Origin: Ixodes scapularis
Taxonomy: Eukaryota > Arthropoda > Arachnida > Ixodida > Ixodidae
Direction of reading: 5' to 3'
Assembly (NCBI RefSeq): GCF_016920785.2
Contig: NW_024609857.1
Span: forward strand, 73,468,252 to 73,532,251
Length of the DNA: 64,000 nucleotides
Shown in pieces: positions 11,144 to 21,190 of the stretch. The number at the start of each line of letters is the position of its first letter. Within the stretch, counting starts at the first letter, position 1. The position numbers were made by a program, and so were the translations under genes. The notes below the pieces were generated by a model that did not search any database, was not told where the DNA came from, and saw only the letters and a program-made list of their open reading frames with translations.

Positions 11144-12383
11144 TACATATTTGACAGAAATATACAAAATATTACCCGGACCATCACTGTATCAACTGAC
11201 ATAAAAACTCCTTACAATAAAACCTTTATGGTTATTACGTTCTACCGGCATTCCATTGGGGACGCATGGATACTTGGAAAGGGTAACCAGGTTTGTTTGT
11301 TGTCACACAATGTTGAACACCAAGATACAGGCACTCCAGATACAACATCGCTCGTCTTGTTTTCGCGGTGATAAACCTTCCACCTGCAAGCGCTAGCGCT
11401 TTGGGCTTCAATGTAATGCCCTGTACATACAGTTCTGAACTGCCGGCAGCATTGGCGTTTGCCGACAGTACTTCGTGAGCTAATTGCCCATGGAAGGAGA
11501 GGGGGGGGGGGGGGGGGGTTAAATGGTGTCTTAGGAGGCATCGCAAAAAAAGAACTCACTAATACAAAACTAACTACGCTAGGGGAAGCTTGACTTTCTA
11601 TACACCACGATAGAGCAGCACCGCTGTACAGCTTTTGTCGGTTGTAGAAAATGTCTCATTGAAGCCGACGTCGTTCCGCAAAGCCCCTGTAACGAAAACA
11701 AGCTAAATAAATTGGAGTAAAGGTTTGTGTTCATATTTCTCTTACGAAGGTCATATGTTGCTCCATGGGTTGTCCTCTCAACTTAGTTCAAGTCACTGTA
11801 AACAGTTAAGGAAAGTTAAAAGAAGATTGCATTTTTTTCTTTAAATATTGACGTGCCAATGTGCCATATTTAGAGAGATGACCTATGTTTCTGCATTAGT
11901 GACAAAACCACAATATTGGCTAAGCATATTTTTTATATTTGTAAAATGCATTTAAACATGATCATTTTTATATATTTTTGTCATTTTATACGAGTAGTTC
12001 GTTGTAAATAACTTGTTAGTCTGTCTTTAAAACGTGTTTATTTGACGTGATTCTCAAATTGTTTTGCATAGATCTATTCTATACTATTTTTAATTATCCG
12101 AGTAAAAGTCTTAAACCTTTCATAATATAAGTAGAAAAACTTATTACTGCGTGCATGCTTTGGCGGGAATTCGACGGCTGTGCAAAATACCATAGGGCAA
12201 CCTTAGCAATCTCCACGCCTGGAGCTTTGTAATTTTATATATTTGGAAGAACATTAGCTACGGCGTTGGCATATAGCCGAGTGCTCCTCCCAAGAACATG
12301 GTATTAACATATAAGTTTTACATAACTATTAAAAACAAATCTGACCCGGGCGATCATTGCACGATCTAACGTGGAAACACCTA

Positions 12384-13920
12384 GCCTGTAAACATTTCTA
12401 ATGAGCATGTAAGATACATTATCAAAATGTGTCAATTATTTTAAAGCAAAGACGTACTCGTGTGAACACTATTCAAGAAATTCTATTTAGGTCGAATAAT
12501 GATAGAGTGCATTGCAATAAGTATCTAGATTCGACATGTAACACCTGAGCACTAGTGCGCCTGACCAGTTGTCGACGGGTATATTCTCCTTCCACTCACC
12601 AATCAAATACCTTGTTTGAACAATTCCAATAAGCTCAGAACGTTTTATGCTATCATGCTTAAGTTGCTAATCATAATTTCTCAATGTTTGGATTTCGCAG
12701 AGCACATTCCAATATCCTCGTCAAATTGGAGTTCCAACCGGTATGCGGGCAATCGGCAATCAGCTTTTGGTCTTGGTTGATTGGGTTTCACTTGAAAGGC
12801 GCTGGTTAGCTGAATTCCTTACTGCCTTTCACCTAAAGGCTTATAAAAGCGCTTTTTTGACTGGGGTTTCACTCGGATACTATGCAGTGGATGGTAACTA
12901 GAAATAGCATCGGTTTATATCCAAGGAATTGCTTATTTTGTACGAGACGAGGAGCGGCAGGACAGAAAATACTGAGGAGCTTCTTCTGCGTTTACACTGC
13001 CCAGGAGAAACTTCAGTAAGACGTTTCTAATTAACGCCCTTCACATTTCTTACGACGTGAAGGGCGCTGACACTCGCTACATTTTTACTCTACCCCACAT
13101 TTCACACCATATATAAACCTAAACGGAACCCATTTATGCACTCAAGGTCAGTAATATTTAAGCTCGACAGAAATACCCACTTATGCTTCTCGGGACATTT
13201 CGCTAAGAACAATACCTCATCTTCATTCCTTCAAATTAGATGTCAACAAAAATGATACTTAATCTCAAGAAATATGCACACACACAAATAAATAACAAAT
13301 ATCAGCAGGCACAATTCTGGACCCCACTGACTGACTTCAAGTCGACCCTTGAAGTCGTCAAGTAGATTTAGGACAGTAACAATGCGCTATAGAAAACGCC
13401 TGTGAATTACCTTTTCTTCGGAACATATTGAGCGAGGGAGACATCACAATCAGTGTGCCTTTCCACGTCTTTTTTTTTTTTTTTGAGGAGGGGACATGTA
13501 TTTGCATTTTCAGCCTTGTCGTTTGCTGGGATTGTTCTGTGCACCGTGACTTGCTGTCTCTGTGTTTTACAGTAAAGTAAAATCACAGGGCTTTTATAAC
13601 GTACGATCATTATCGGGACAGTCATATTTACTCACTGTTTTCTAGCGCGGCACACATCACGGACACTCGATTAATATCTAATGCTCACTAAGTCATTGCC
13701 GCGTTGCCTGTAACGAAGCGGCCGATAATGATAAGAAATTTGTTGAGGAAATTCTCAACCCCTTTCTTTAGCAAGTTATTCGCATATGTCTCGATTTTCG
13801 AAAGTTGCCAAGGGTATATGCCAACAAATCTCTCAGACCCTTGAACATTCGACAACTTTAAAACCGTCGCTTAGACCAGATCAGTACGATCCGACCATCG
13901 TCCGTAGTCCGTTTCACAAT
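12384..13920. other. Unassigned, one weak promoter-like site
   Basis: There is no recognisable coding sequence. At 12,841-12,850 a TTATAAAAGC sequence on the plus strand is followed about 30 bp later by a TTTCACTC initiator-like site, and near 13,014 by a GTAAGA that could be a splice donor. Without a coding exon this is only suggestive; it could equally be a transposon LTR fragment. Confidence 0.25.
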
Positions 13921-14084
13921 AGGGAGTTTTAGGGAACCGTTTTTGCACATCAGATGTGGTACGATGGGCCCTCCGGTACGCACTGCGCATGCGCTACCAC
14001 AAAAGACTCGCATATTCGCGATGCGTACCGGAGGGTCCAGCGTACCCTATCGGATGTGCAAAAAACGGCTCCCTAAAACTCCCT
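13921..14084. mobile_element. MITE with ~65-bp TIRs
   Basis: The ends are AGGGAGTTTTAGGGAACCGT and the matching reverse complement at 14,065-14,084. Pairing continues inward through TTTTGCACATC and CTCCGGTACGCA-like sequence, leaving a small centre that itself contains GCGCATGCGC. Total length is 164 bp. It is flanked by AAT on both sides, or by TA if the TIR is taken to start at GGGAG. No coding capacity. The superfamily is undecided. Confidence 0.75.
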
Positions 14085-14330
14085 AATGAGCCCGACCGCA
14101 GCCAGCGCTGCGATCCGATGGAACCAAACAAGCAAAACGCCAAAAGTGGATCGTTACGGCTCTCGTCGGCTTTCTACGTTTGCTATCATGAGCTAAATCA
14201 ATCACGCGCAAAAAAAAAGCGCAGGGTCCTATATTGTGTATTCATTGTGCGTGAATAGTTCAGCCGGTGATAGGAAACGCACAACGAGGACGAGCGGCAT
14301 GACGATGCACTCTTGGTGCAGCTTGATTGG
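14085..14330. repeat. Interspersed repeat family A, copy 1
   Basis: The order CCGACCGCAGCC, CGCTGCGATCC, GGATCGTTACGGC, AAAAGCGCAGG and TTCATTGTGCGTGA is also found, diverged, at 59,895-60,060 on the same strand. No coding sequence. Short motifs such as AGCCGACGCTACGA also occur at the centre of the Tc1-like element near 10,607, so part of this may derive from related DNA elements. Confidence 0.45.
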
Positions 14331-14544
14331 CTGCATCGGACGGCAACGTCAAATTTTTCAAAACGTAACGCGGTATGCAAGTCGAATCCGTAATAATGTT
14401 CAGCGCCATTGTTCCACTTTAATTTTTTAATCAATTTAATAATAGTCCTTAAGTACGTGTTTTCTTTAATGTCTGAACATTTTACAAGCCTCGTCCTTCC
14501 CAAAGCTCTTTCCCTTTGTAAAGTGCCGCAGATCGGCTCTTCCG

Positions 14545-14770
14545 AGCTCTGTGCGGGAGGGTCGACTTTACTAGAACAACTCAGTTTGGAAACAGCCATA
14601 GAGCCTGCTCACAAAAGTGCCACGGACCCGTACTCAAGAACCGAGCTAATGCCGATTTCCACTCCGCCCTTTCTCCCGCAGCAGCCACTCGGGGAATGCA
14701 CCGCTGCTTGTATTAGTTCGGGTGTATCGCATTCGATAGCGTCCGCTGTGACTGTCCTATTTTGGCTTCA
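14545..14770 (+). repeat. Interspersed repeat family B, copy 1
   Basis: It shares with 32,960-33,190 an ordered series: GAAACAGCCATAGAGCC-type sequence, a CCGAGCTAATGCCGATT-like block, CGCCCTTTCTCCCGCAGC, GGGAATGCA and a GTTCGGGT/GTCGCAT-like end. The open frame across it is preserved by base similarity but looks like no protein I know. It may be a mobile-element internal region or duplicated genomic DNA. Confidence 0.5.
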
Positions 14771-15049
14771 AACAGCCATTTTGACGCCGAAATATATATG
14801 GTGGAAGAGGTTTCAGGGTTTAAAGAAATATTAATTGACACTGTAAACTGTAAGACATAAATCACACAGCGAACGCAATATGGCCGCTCCTTACATCTCA
14901 TCAGCACACAAAAGGAGGGTTCTCTCTCTTACCTAATACACGACAGAGTCAGCCAGGTGTAGCGTTCGGCTGGCTAACGTCCAATCCCCCCTCCACCCGA
15001 CCCCGCGCCTCTCACACCTGTGCGAGAGGCGCGAAAAGCAAGTGAATGC

Positions 15050-15085
15050 AATAATAATAATAATAATAATAATAATAGTTTTATT
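15050..15085 (-). promoter_or_regulatory. LINE 3' end: AATAAA signal and (ATT)n tail
   Basis: On the minus strand AATAAA (15,085-15,080) is followed within five bases by nine ATT/TTA-phase triplets ending at 15,050. It is the natural 3' terminus of the intact LINE. A 10-bp-stem hairpin (CGCGCCTCTC with its complement) lies just outside in flanking DNA near 15,004-15,033. Confidence 0.7.
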
Positions 15086-15637
15086 AGCACAAAATAATTC
15101 ACGTACATTAAATACTGCCTCACGAAAGCACTTGCGTGCTTGTGTGTGAGAACAGGCAGTCCATACAAGAAAAACAAATCAAACAGAAAAAGAAAGTAGA
15201 GAAAAAGAAACAAGCGTACAATAAACACATCTCAATTTTGACACCACATGTTGCAAACTTAGTTTTATGTAAACATTGCACCTTACCGCGAAATAAAAGG
15301 ACAGATTAAATAAAACATGTCACACGCCATCCAAATACGGTCAAGCTAAAAAAAAAAAAAAAAAAAAAAACTGTCTATGCCGTTTGCCCTATACAACCAT
15401 ATATTTTACATTGCACTTCGCAGAAAGTTGGGTACACCTAGGAGAACACAATGGGTTTGTTAACAGAGAAAAAAGCGACAAGAAAAATGCATTTTTCCCT
15501 CTCCTCTCGATCCATGATATGTTTGCAATAGTACGAAAATACCTCGAACACAATGGGAACACAAGGAGACCGCTTACATGTAAACATTCAAACGTAAATG
15601 TAAAAAAAAAAAAAAAAAAAAACATTAACACTCATTT

Positions 15638-18535
15638 TCACTTTTGCACGACGTTGAACCATTTCCTTAATTCTTTTTTCACCTCTGTTAAGGACGAGAG
15701 ATCTAATAAATTATTTGGAAGATCGTTGAAATATTTAGGAACGTAATGTTTCCGCATTTTTTTCCCATAATTGGTGTATATCCTTGGAATGTCAAACCGT
15801 TCTGTGTGCCTAAGACTTTTTTGTTTGATGGACTGTACTCTGAAATTACACGAGAAATAATATTTTGTGATGACTTCGAACTTGCGTAGGTTATCAATAG
15901 CCAACAGGTCCAGGTTGGTCAGCTGCTCTTCAAAGGTTCGATCCTCAAGGTGTGTGCCGTACGTAATATTTTTTATCATCCTTTTAATTAGGTTATCTAT
16001 TTTTTGTACTTTGTAGTTTGAGCAGAATGCGTAAACTGTTATCCCATACCTTAGTTTAGATTCCCCTAGCATCTGGTAAATCATTCGTCTTAAGTTAATA
16101 TCTGCACAACTTCGTAATTTATAAAGGTACGATGAAATTATCCGCAAATGCCTAAGTAAGTAATCGACATGTAGATTCCATGTTAAGTACTCATCAAAGT
16201 ATATACCCAAGTACTTCGTTTCCGCAACGTAGGGTAGTGGTAAACAACAACACTGTCTGCATATCGTTGAATGCAAGTAAAGAGGCTCTGTAAGATTAAC
16301 GCGTTTTTGACGAGTTCTAAAGCACATCAAATGTGTTTTTTCTCTGTTCACAAAAATACAATTTTTTGAAAACCAGCTCATTATTTGTTTTATATCCGCC
16401 TGCAGAGTTGAGACCGCAGTGAAGTAATTTTCATCTGCCAAGACTAAAGCCGTATCATCGGCGTACTGATAAATGTTGGACTTTAAGGGCAGCAAGGCGA
16501 GATCATTAACATATACATTAAAAAGCATGGGGCCCAACACCGAGCCTTGGGGTACGCCGTAGTTGAGGTACAAGGCATCACTTGTATCATCCCCAATTCT
16601 GACTTTTTGAGTTCTGTTGGAAAAGTAGCTTCGAAACAAGTTGAGAAACGGCCCTCGGAAACCAATTCTTTCCAGCTTATCTAGCAATATTGTGTGGTCA
16701 ATTGTATCGAAGGCTTTCGTCAAATCTAAGAACAGTGCGAGTACTATTTGGTTCTTGTCTATGTTGTCGTTCATAAAGTCCGTTATATCTTCGAGTAACA
16801 GTGTCGTGCTTTTTTGTTGTCTAAAGCCGTACTGACTGTTGCCAATTAATAAATACTTGTCGCAAAAGGAGGTCATTATTTTTAAGACAAACTTTTCCAT
16901 GATCTGCGAGATGACAGGTAGCAGCGCGATGGGCCTATAATTGGATAATTCTTTTTTATTCCCCTTCTTGTATATAGGCCTAACTACTGATACCTTCAGC
17001 TTATTAGGTATATTTCCTGTAGCAAAAACGCCATTTAATATCGCAAGCAAAACATCTTTTAAGCTGCTAAAGTTAGTTTGTATATCTCTTACCCTTATGT
17101 TATCGTTCCCGGCTGGCTTTGTTACAGACATACTGTTAACTATATCCCTTAGTTCCGACACTGTCATTTCTGGCAGATACGCAGAATTTGGGGAATAGCC
17201 CAAAAGCTCTGGTTTTTCTGCAGTGTTGCTTGTTTGGTTCCGTAGATTTTGTACTTGCTTAACAAATGTATTATTGAACTCGTTGCTTAGCGCATTACCA
17301 ATAGTTGCCCCGAAATTTTTGTTTATACATTCATCTATGCTGTCCTTAGGGGGTTTTCCGATTATTTGATTAACTGTATTCCACGTTTGCCGTAAGTTTT
17401 TCCCACACTGCTTGAGTTTCGTCACATGGAACCTTTTTTTAGCCAGTCTACTTTTAGCAGTCACCTTGTTTCGCAGTTGTCTGAATTCTTCCTTTAATGC
17501 TGCATCCTGGGGATTTCGTTTGCATCTATTCCATAATTTACTTTTTTCAGAGCTTAATTCTAATATTTCTTGGTCTATCCATTTGTTACTAGGTTTTCTT
17601 TGTGTCAATTTTATCGTTCTTTTCGAGTTCTCGTATATATCATTGAACTTCTCGACCACCGTTTCATATAGGGTGACGTGATCAAGATGCAACAAAGAGT
17701 TCCAGTTGAATCTTTTCACCTTATCATCTATTTTACTGTTGTCTAGAATCTGGTAATGTACTTGCTTATTGGTTTTGATCATAGGATCCTCACCCATAAT
17801 CCTAAGCGCAATGAAATAATGGTCGGCCACTTTTTGTTTTATTACTCCTGCTATAAAATCTAAATTACACGAACGTACAATGACGTGATCAATGCACGAT
17901 CTTGTCACTTTATTACCCAGGTACTCCTCTCTTGTATAATTATTAATTAAGTTTTGAAGCCCATAGCTGCATAATATGTCGAGATATTCGGTTACTCCAC
18001 ATTTGTGTTGGCCCATGACATCGATGTTGAAGTCCCCTATAAGTACGATGTGCTCGTCATTATTGAATTTATTGAGTAATGTTACAAATTCGTCATAGAA
18101 TAAATTTAAATTGCAGTTAGGTGGTCTATATACAGCAAATATAGTAAATGACAACTCAGCCCTATGTATTGATATCACAAGAACTTCTGCGTGATTTAAT
18201 GTCGCTTCAATACGGTCGGATAGCCAACTATTTTGAATGTACACTAGAATCCCACCCCCCCTTCTGCTTTCTCTACGTACTGATATTGAATGAAAACCAG
18301 CTATGTGAAAAGGTAAAGGTTCTTCAGCTTCGATATTTATTTCAGTCAATACTATTATATCAACATCTAACAAGGGGTTCAATAGGTAGACATTTAGTTC
18401 ATCCCAGTGTTTTTTTAGGCTTCTTACATTAATTTGAATGATGTGTAGAATCTGCTTTTTGTTTGCTATACCCTCTTCAGCTATAACTTTTTGAGTGTAT
18501 CTGTTCCAGTCTTTAAATGAGTTACATGTGGCCAT
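15638..18535 (-). CDS. LINE ORF2: endonuclease-reverse transcriptase
   Basis: The 965-residue protein nicks target DNA and copies the element's RNA at the nick. The N-terminal apurinic-type endonuclease shows QIN (34-36), catalytic-type LTEIN with E65, VYRPPN (135-140), GDFN (167-170), CIDHVIV (214-220) and ADH (237-239). A basic linker follows to about 480. The reverse transcriptase shows NYRPIALLP (532-540), FLDLTKAFD (602-610), GVPQGSVLGP (660-669) and the catalytic YADD (691-694). The thumb and a Cys-poor C-terminal region end in a Trp/Lys-rich tail. All key residues are present. The ATG lies one base after the ORF1 stop (TAA-A-ATG), suggesting translation by termination-reinitiation. I see no zinc-knuckle or RNase H domain. 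Confidence 0.95.
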   Translation of the reverse strand: MATCNSFKDWNRYTQKVIAEEGIANKKQILHIIQINVRSLKKHWDELNVYLLNPLLDVDIIVLTEINIEAEEPLPFHIAGFHSISVRRESRRGGGILVYIQNSWLSDRIEATLNHAEVLVISIHRAELSFTIFAVYRPPNCNLNLFYDEFVTLLNKFNNDEHIVLIGDFNIDVMGQHKCGVTEYLDILCSYGLQNLINNYTREEYLGNKVTRSCIDHVIVRSCNLDFIAGVIKQKVADHYFIALRIMGEDPMIKTNKQVHYQILDNSKIDDKVKRFNWNSLLHLDHVTLYETVVEKFNDIYENSKRTIKLTQRKPSNKWIDQEILELSSEKSKLWNRCKRNPQDAALKEEFRQLRNKVTAKSRLAKKRFHVTKLKQCGKNLRQTWNTVNQIIGKPPKDSIDECINKNFGATIGNALSNEFNNTFVKQVQNLRNQTSNTAEKPELLGYSPNSAYLPEMTVSELRDIVNSMSVTKPAGNDNIRVRDIQTNFSSLKDVLLAILNGVFATGNIPNKLKVSVVRPIYKKGNKKELSNYRPIALLPVISQIMEKFVLKIMTSFCDKYLLIGNSQYGFRQQKSTTLLLEDITDFMNDNIDKNQIVLALFLDLTKAFDTIDHTILLDKLERIGFRGPFLNLFRSYFSNRTQKVRIGDDTSDALYLNYGVPQGSVLGPMLFNVYVNDLALLPLKSNIYQYADDTALVLADENYFTAVSTLQADIKQIMSWFSKNCIFVNREKTHLMCFRTRQKRVNLTEPLYLHSTICRQCCCLPLPYVAETKYLGIYFDEYLTWNLHVDYLLRHLRIISSYLYKLRSCADINLRRMIYQMLGESKLRYGITVYAFCSNYKVQKIDNLIKRMIKNITYGTHLEDRTFEEQLTNLDLLAIDNLRKFEVITKYYFSCNFRVQSIKQKSLRHTERFDIPRIYTNYGKKMRKHYVPKYFNDLPNNLLDLSSLTEVKKELRKWFNVVQK

Positions 18536-18536
18536 T

Positions 18537-19559
18537 TTAATGAATTTTGTTCAAGTCACTTTCACTTTCGATACGTATTGCAGCCTTCCCCTCCCTTTGT
18601 CTGACCAAAATTTTGCCGTTCTTCATCCATACATAGTTGTAGCCCTGTTCCTTCGCACAATCTTTTGCGGCCCAGAAAAGCCATCTCTGAAGCTTCGTCA
18701 GGTTCTCATTGACGTAAATTCGCTCTGCTTTCAAGGCGGTACGTTTGCTGATCCACTGGTTCCTTTCTGACCTGTCATTGAACCGCACAATGATCGCAGG
18801 AATTTTGCCCTCCCTTGCTCTCAATCTGTGCATGGATTCAATCTTATCAGGCTGGGGTACGGGAAGTTTCAGCTTTCTTGCTAGGTTATTCATGACCGCT
18901 GATAAGTCCTCCTCGTTGTTTTGAGCGATGCCATGAATTTCGATGTTCATTCGTCGTGAATATTGTTCCGCGTTCTCCACTGCCCATTCTAGTTCTTTAA
19001 TTCTTTCGTCTCTTTCTCTCCCGAGTTTTTCGATTTCATTCGTCCTTTTTTTCAGCTCGTTCGTGACGCCTACCAATGAGTCCACCTTTTTTAGCAAGTC
19101 ATCATACTGGTTCGAAAGCATGGCAGCCGACTTTTCTATTGCTTCGATCGTTTTCTCTTGCCTATCCAGTTTCTGTATCATCGTATCGTGCTTTGTTGAC
19201 TGCACATTTATCTTTATTTCAATTTCATCCATTCTGTTCAAGACCTCTGTCAGTTTTCTGTTTGTTTCTTGCAGTTGTGTTAACACAGCTCTTTGCCTCT
19301 GATCTTCGGTTTCATAGGCTAACTCTGCTGCCTCATTATTGGCTTGTGATGATTGTCGCTGGTCATGTATTTTACAAGTTGTGCATCGCCAAGACAAAAA
19401 ATCAGCGGTCGTCATGCTTTTTAGTTTGGTTTTGCTGACACCCGAACATTTTCCAGTATGATAGAAATGTTTGCATTCCGCGCATTCTAATGCTTGGGTA
19501 TCTGGTGTCACTTCTTTTAAACACACTAAGCAATCGCTTTGGTTTCCAGACAAGGGCAT
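18537..19559 (-). CDS. LINE ORF1: PHD finger, coiled coil, RRM-like protein
   Basis: The 340-residue protein is probably the RNA-binding partner of ORF2 in the retrotransposon particle. Residues 10-62 form a C4HC3 PHD-type zinc finger (Cys 10, 13, 26, 29; His 34; Cys 38, 59, 62). Residues about 85-200 are strongly heptad-like (charged, Leu/Ile-spaced) and should trimerise or dimerise. From about 203, SRRMNIEIHGI begins an RRM-like fold, followed by IESMHRLR and IPAIIVRF; the basic C-terminal domain ends at residue 340. This is the same coiled-coil, RRM and C-terminal order as L1-type ORF1p, with an added PHD finger as in several CR1-group elements. A PHD finger could read histone tails; that is inference. 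Confidence 0.9.
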   Translation of the reverse strand: MPLSGNQSDCLVCLKEVTPDTQALECAECKHFYHTGKCSGVSKTKLKSMTTADFLSWRCTTCKIHDQRQSSQANNEAAELAYETEDQRQRAVLTQLQETNRKLTEVLNRMDEIEIKINVQSTKHDTMIQKLDRQEKTIEAIEKSAAMLSNQYDDLLKKVDSLVGVTNELKKRTNEIEKLGRERDERIKELEWAVENAEQYSRRMNIEIHGIAQNNEEDLSAVMNNLARKLKLPVPQPDKIESMHRLRAREGKIPAIIVRFNDRSERNQWISKRTALKAERIYVNENLTKLQRWLFWAAKDCAKEQGYNYVWMKNGKILVRQREGKAAIRIESESDLNKIH

Positions 19560-19633
19560 GATTCACAGCAGAAACTGGCAGTCCAGCGGAGAGTCAGGTG
19601 CTAACAAAAGGTCAAGCAAAGGCTTGCACCCAC

Positions 19634-20134
19634 CTGAGGGTCAAAAACGGTGTTGTTAGGCCCGTTCCGAGCACTCCGCTGGACTGCAGTTCCTCCACGT
19701 CAGGTGCCCGCTTATATGCGCTGCATGGGCGCCGTCCGGTAGGTGTTCATCCGCGCTGTTCTTTGTTGCTTGTCATCAACGGCCCGTGCGCTAGGAAGCT
19801 GCGGCTGCGATGACTGTGCAGTCGCCGTTGATCGCCTGTTCCAGTTGGTCGTTTGCCTGAGGGTCAAAAACGGTGTTGTTAGGCCCGTTCCGAGCACTCC
19901 GCTGGACTGCAGTTCCTCCACGTCAGGTGCCCGCTTATATGCGCTGCATGGGCGCCGTCCGGTAGGTGTTCATCCGCGCTGTTCTTTGTTGCTTGTCATC
20001 AACGGCCCGTGCGCTAGGAAGCTGCGGCTGCGATGACTGTGCAGTCGCCGTTGATCGCCTGTTCCAGTTGGTCGTTTGCCTGAGGGTCAAAAACGGTGTT
20101 GTTAGGCCCGTTCCGAGCACTCCGCTGGACTGCA
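19634..20134 (-). repeat. Tandem 223-bp 5' monomers of the LINE
   Basis: Two full units (19,634-19,856 and 19,857-20,079) and a 55-bp partial unit (20,080-20,134) repeat with an exact 223-bp period. By eye I see no difference between the two full units. They precede ORF1 on the minus strand, in the place occupied by promoter monomers in mouse L1. Each full unit has ATATAAG on the minus strand. The partial unit is the outermost one and stops at TGCAGTCC. Confidence 0.9.
19908..19940 (-). promoter_or_regulatory. Monomer promoter: TATA and initiator
   Basis: On the minus strand TATAAG begins at 19,939 and a TGCAGTCC initiator-like sequence has its A at 19,908, so the TATA T lies at -31. The same pair should exist in every unit. 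The element's outer 5' end (20,134) falls at the equivalent of 19,911, three bases from this predicted start. No good DPE is seen. Confidence 0.55.
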
Positions 20135-20890
20135 ACCACCGACCAGCCGGAAGCAGCGACAAGACCACCACCAGAGGAACTCTTCCTCGCCCAGCCAAAA
20201 GAGCTCGGAGTCTAAGTGGCGGGGCAGTCTACCGCGCAGTCGAGAGAGCAGGGACCACATTGGACGAGGCCGGCGTTCCTGGCCAACTGCCGCACAAGGA
20301 TTCTGCCAGCGAAGCAGTTGGCCGACTGCCAATAGGAGCAGGGCGAAGCCCCCGCAGGGGCATCTACCGCCCGACACTAAATTCTAGATGCCGATATTCC
20401 GGAAGCCATAGTGCACCAAGCGCCAAAATAAACACGCAACGGGACAATCAAAGAAAACCTGTGTTTGTCGCGGCCTGTGCACAGTTGAAGCACTTAGGGT
20501 CGGGAACAATGCCCCAGCGGTGGAGTCGTTGTCTTGTTGGAACGACTCCCCAGCCCCGACGCCACTGAAAATCCTCCACAGGTCTGGGAAGGCGACGGGA
20601 AACCAACGAGGTCTACGGAAAGGCGTTCGCCCGATCCCTCTGCTCGAGAGTGATCCGGTCACGTAGAGCTCCTGGACGACGCGAGCTGGTGGCATGCCAG
20701 CCCCCGTCTCCCAAGCGGACGCGCCGCGATTTACTACCGAAATTAAGACACGCGCAGGTCGGGTCGCGCTACCTGAAATCACCGGTGAGACATGGTTGTA
20801 TAAAAACAGTATTAATTGTGTCAGAAAACCTTGCAACCTGAAAAACATCACGCGCCTGCTATTTCGTACTAATCTCCAATAAAAGTACAT
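20135..20890 (-). pseudogene. Older LINE ORF2 C-terminus (zf-RVT type)
   Basis: The minus strand encodes the end of a non-LTR ORF2 over two or more frames: WGVVPTRQRLHRWGIVPDPK then CFNCAQAATNT (first half of the zinc-binding zf-RVT motif). After a shift come CPVACLFWRLVHYGF and a C-terminal region with MWSLLSRLRGRLPRHLDSE and FWLGEEEFLWWW. Upstream, PPARVVQELYVTGSLSS and WFPVAFPDLWRIFS lie in other frames. The copy is decayed. It directly abuts the 5' end of the intact LINE, so the younger element probably landed in or beside it. This LINE is a different family from the intact one, which lacks the zinc motif. Confidence 0.75.
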
Positions 20891-20974
20891 ACAAAAAGAG
20901 TTTCTTGCGCTTGTTTTTACGCAAAGACATGCTTTCTAAAAGCTCATGGTGACCACAATAAAGAAAAACAGATT

Positions 20975-21190
20975 GAGCCGCCATTTTGGAACCTCTGGCC
21001 TGGGAGTTTCGGTACTCTGGGAACATTCAGTGACTCTAGCAGTAGCCATATAAAGCAACCTTCATGTTTCAACTAGTCACTAAATGGTGGCGCTGTTATC
21101 GTATTTAGCTCGGTCTCGGTGGACGCCAGCGGCCCAGGTTTCAAGGGTGAGTTTCTTTACTTGATGTTCTAGTAACGCTCTAGAGGGTAG
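20975..21190 (+). repeat. Interspersed repeat family B, copy 2 (3' half)
   Basis: CATGTTTCAACTAGTCACTA, GGTGGCGCTGTTATCGTAT, TTAGCTCGGTCTCGGTGGA and GGTTTCAAGGGTGAGTTTC recur in order, with substitutions, at 33,180-33,285. An ATATAAAG lies at about 21,049-21,056, upstream of the shared block. No protein is recognised. The shared end AAGGGTGAGTTTC looks like a splice donor. Confidence 0.55.

Larger units (their letters stand above)
8888..12383. mobile_element. 3.5-kb element with ~0.8-kb inverted arms
   Basis: Sequence 8,888-9,700 recurs reverse-complemented at 11,570-12,383. Paired landmarks run in register from the ends inward: GGTGTTTCCACGT (outer ends), TTCTTGGGAGGAGCA, CCTATGGTATTTTGCACAG, TTATGAAAGGTTTA, AAATAAACACG, ACGACGTCGGCT and GTACAGCGGTGCTGC. 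The axis lies near 10,640 throughout. Between the arms is a Tc1-like deletion derivative (10,130-11,143). No transposase attributable to the outer arms is visible, so it is non-autonomous or foldback-like. The divergence between arms suggests an old insertion. Confidence 0.8.
15050..20134 (-). mobile_element. Apparently intact two-ORF LINE with 5' monomers
   Basis: Reading on the minus strand: tandem 223-bp monomers (20,134-19,634), a short leader, ORF1 (19,559-18,537), ORF2 (18,535-15,638), a ~590-bp 3' region with an AATAAA signal at 15,085-15,080, and a terminal (ATT)n tract ending at 15,050. Both ORFs are uninterrupted. Together with the apparently identical monomers this suggests a young insertion that could still be active. 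ORF2 has endonuclease and reverse transcriptase but no RNase H that I can see, placing it broadly in the CR1/L2/Jockey group. The short-repeat tail instead of poly-A fits CR1/L2 better. Its 5' end abuts an older LINE. No target duplication could be recognised. Confidence 0.9.

Noticed and set aside
12841..13020. TATA-driven non-coding first exon
   Set aside because: TATA, initiator and donor-like sites are present, but each is short and expected by chance in 64 kb; no coding exon follows.
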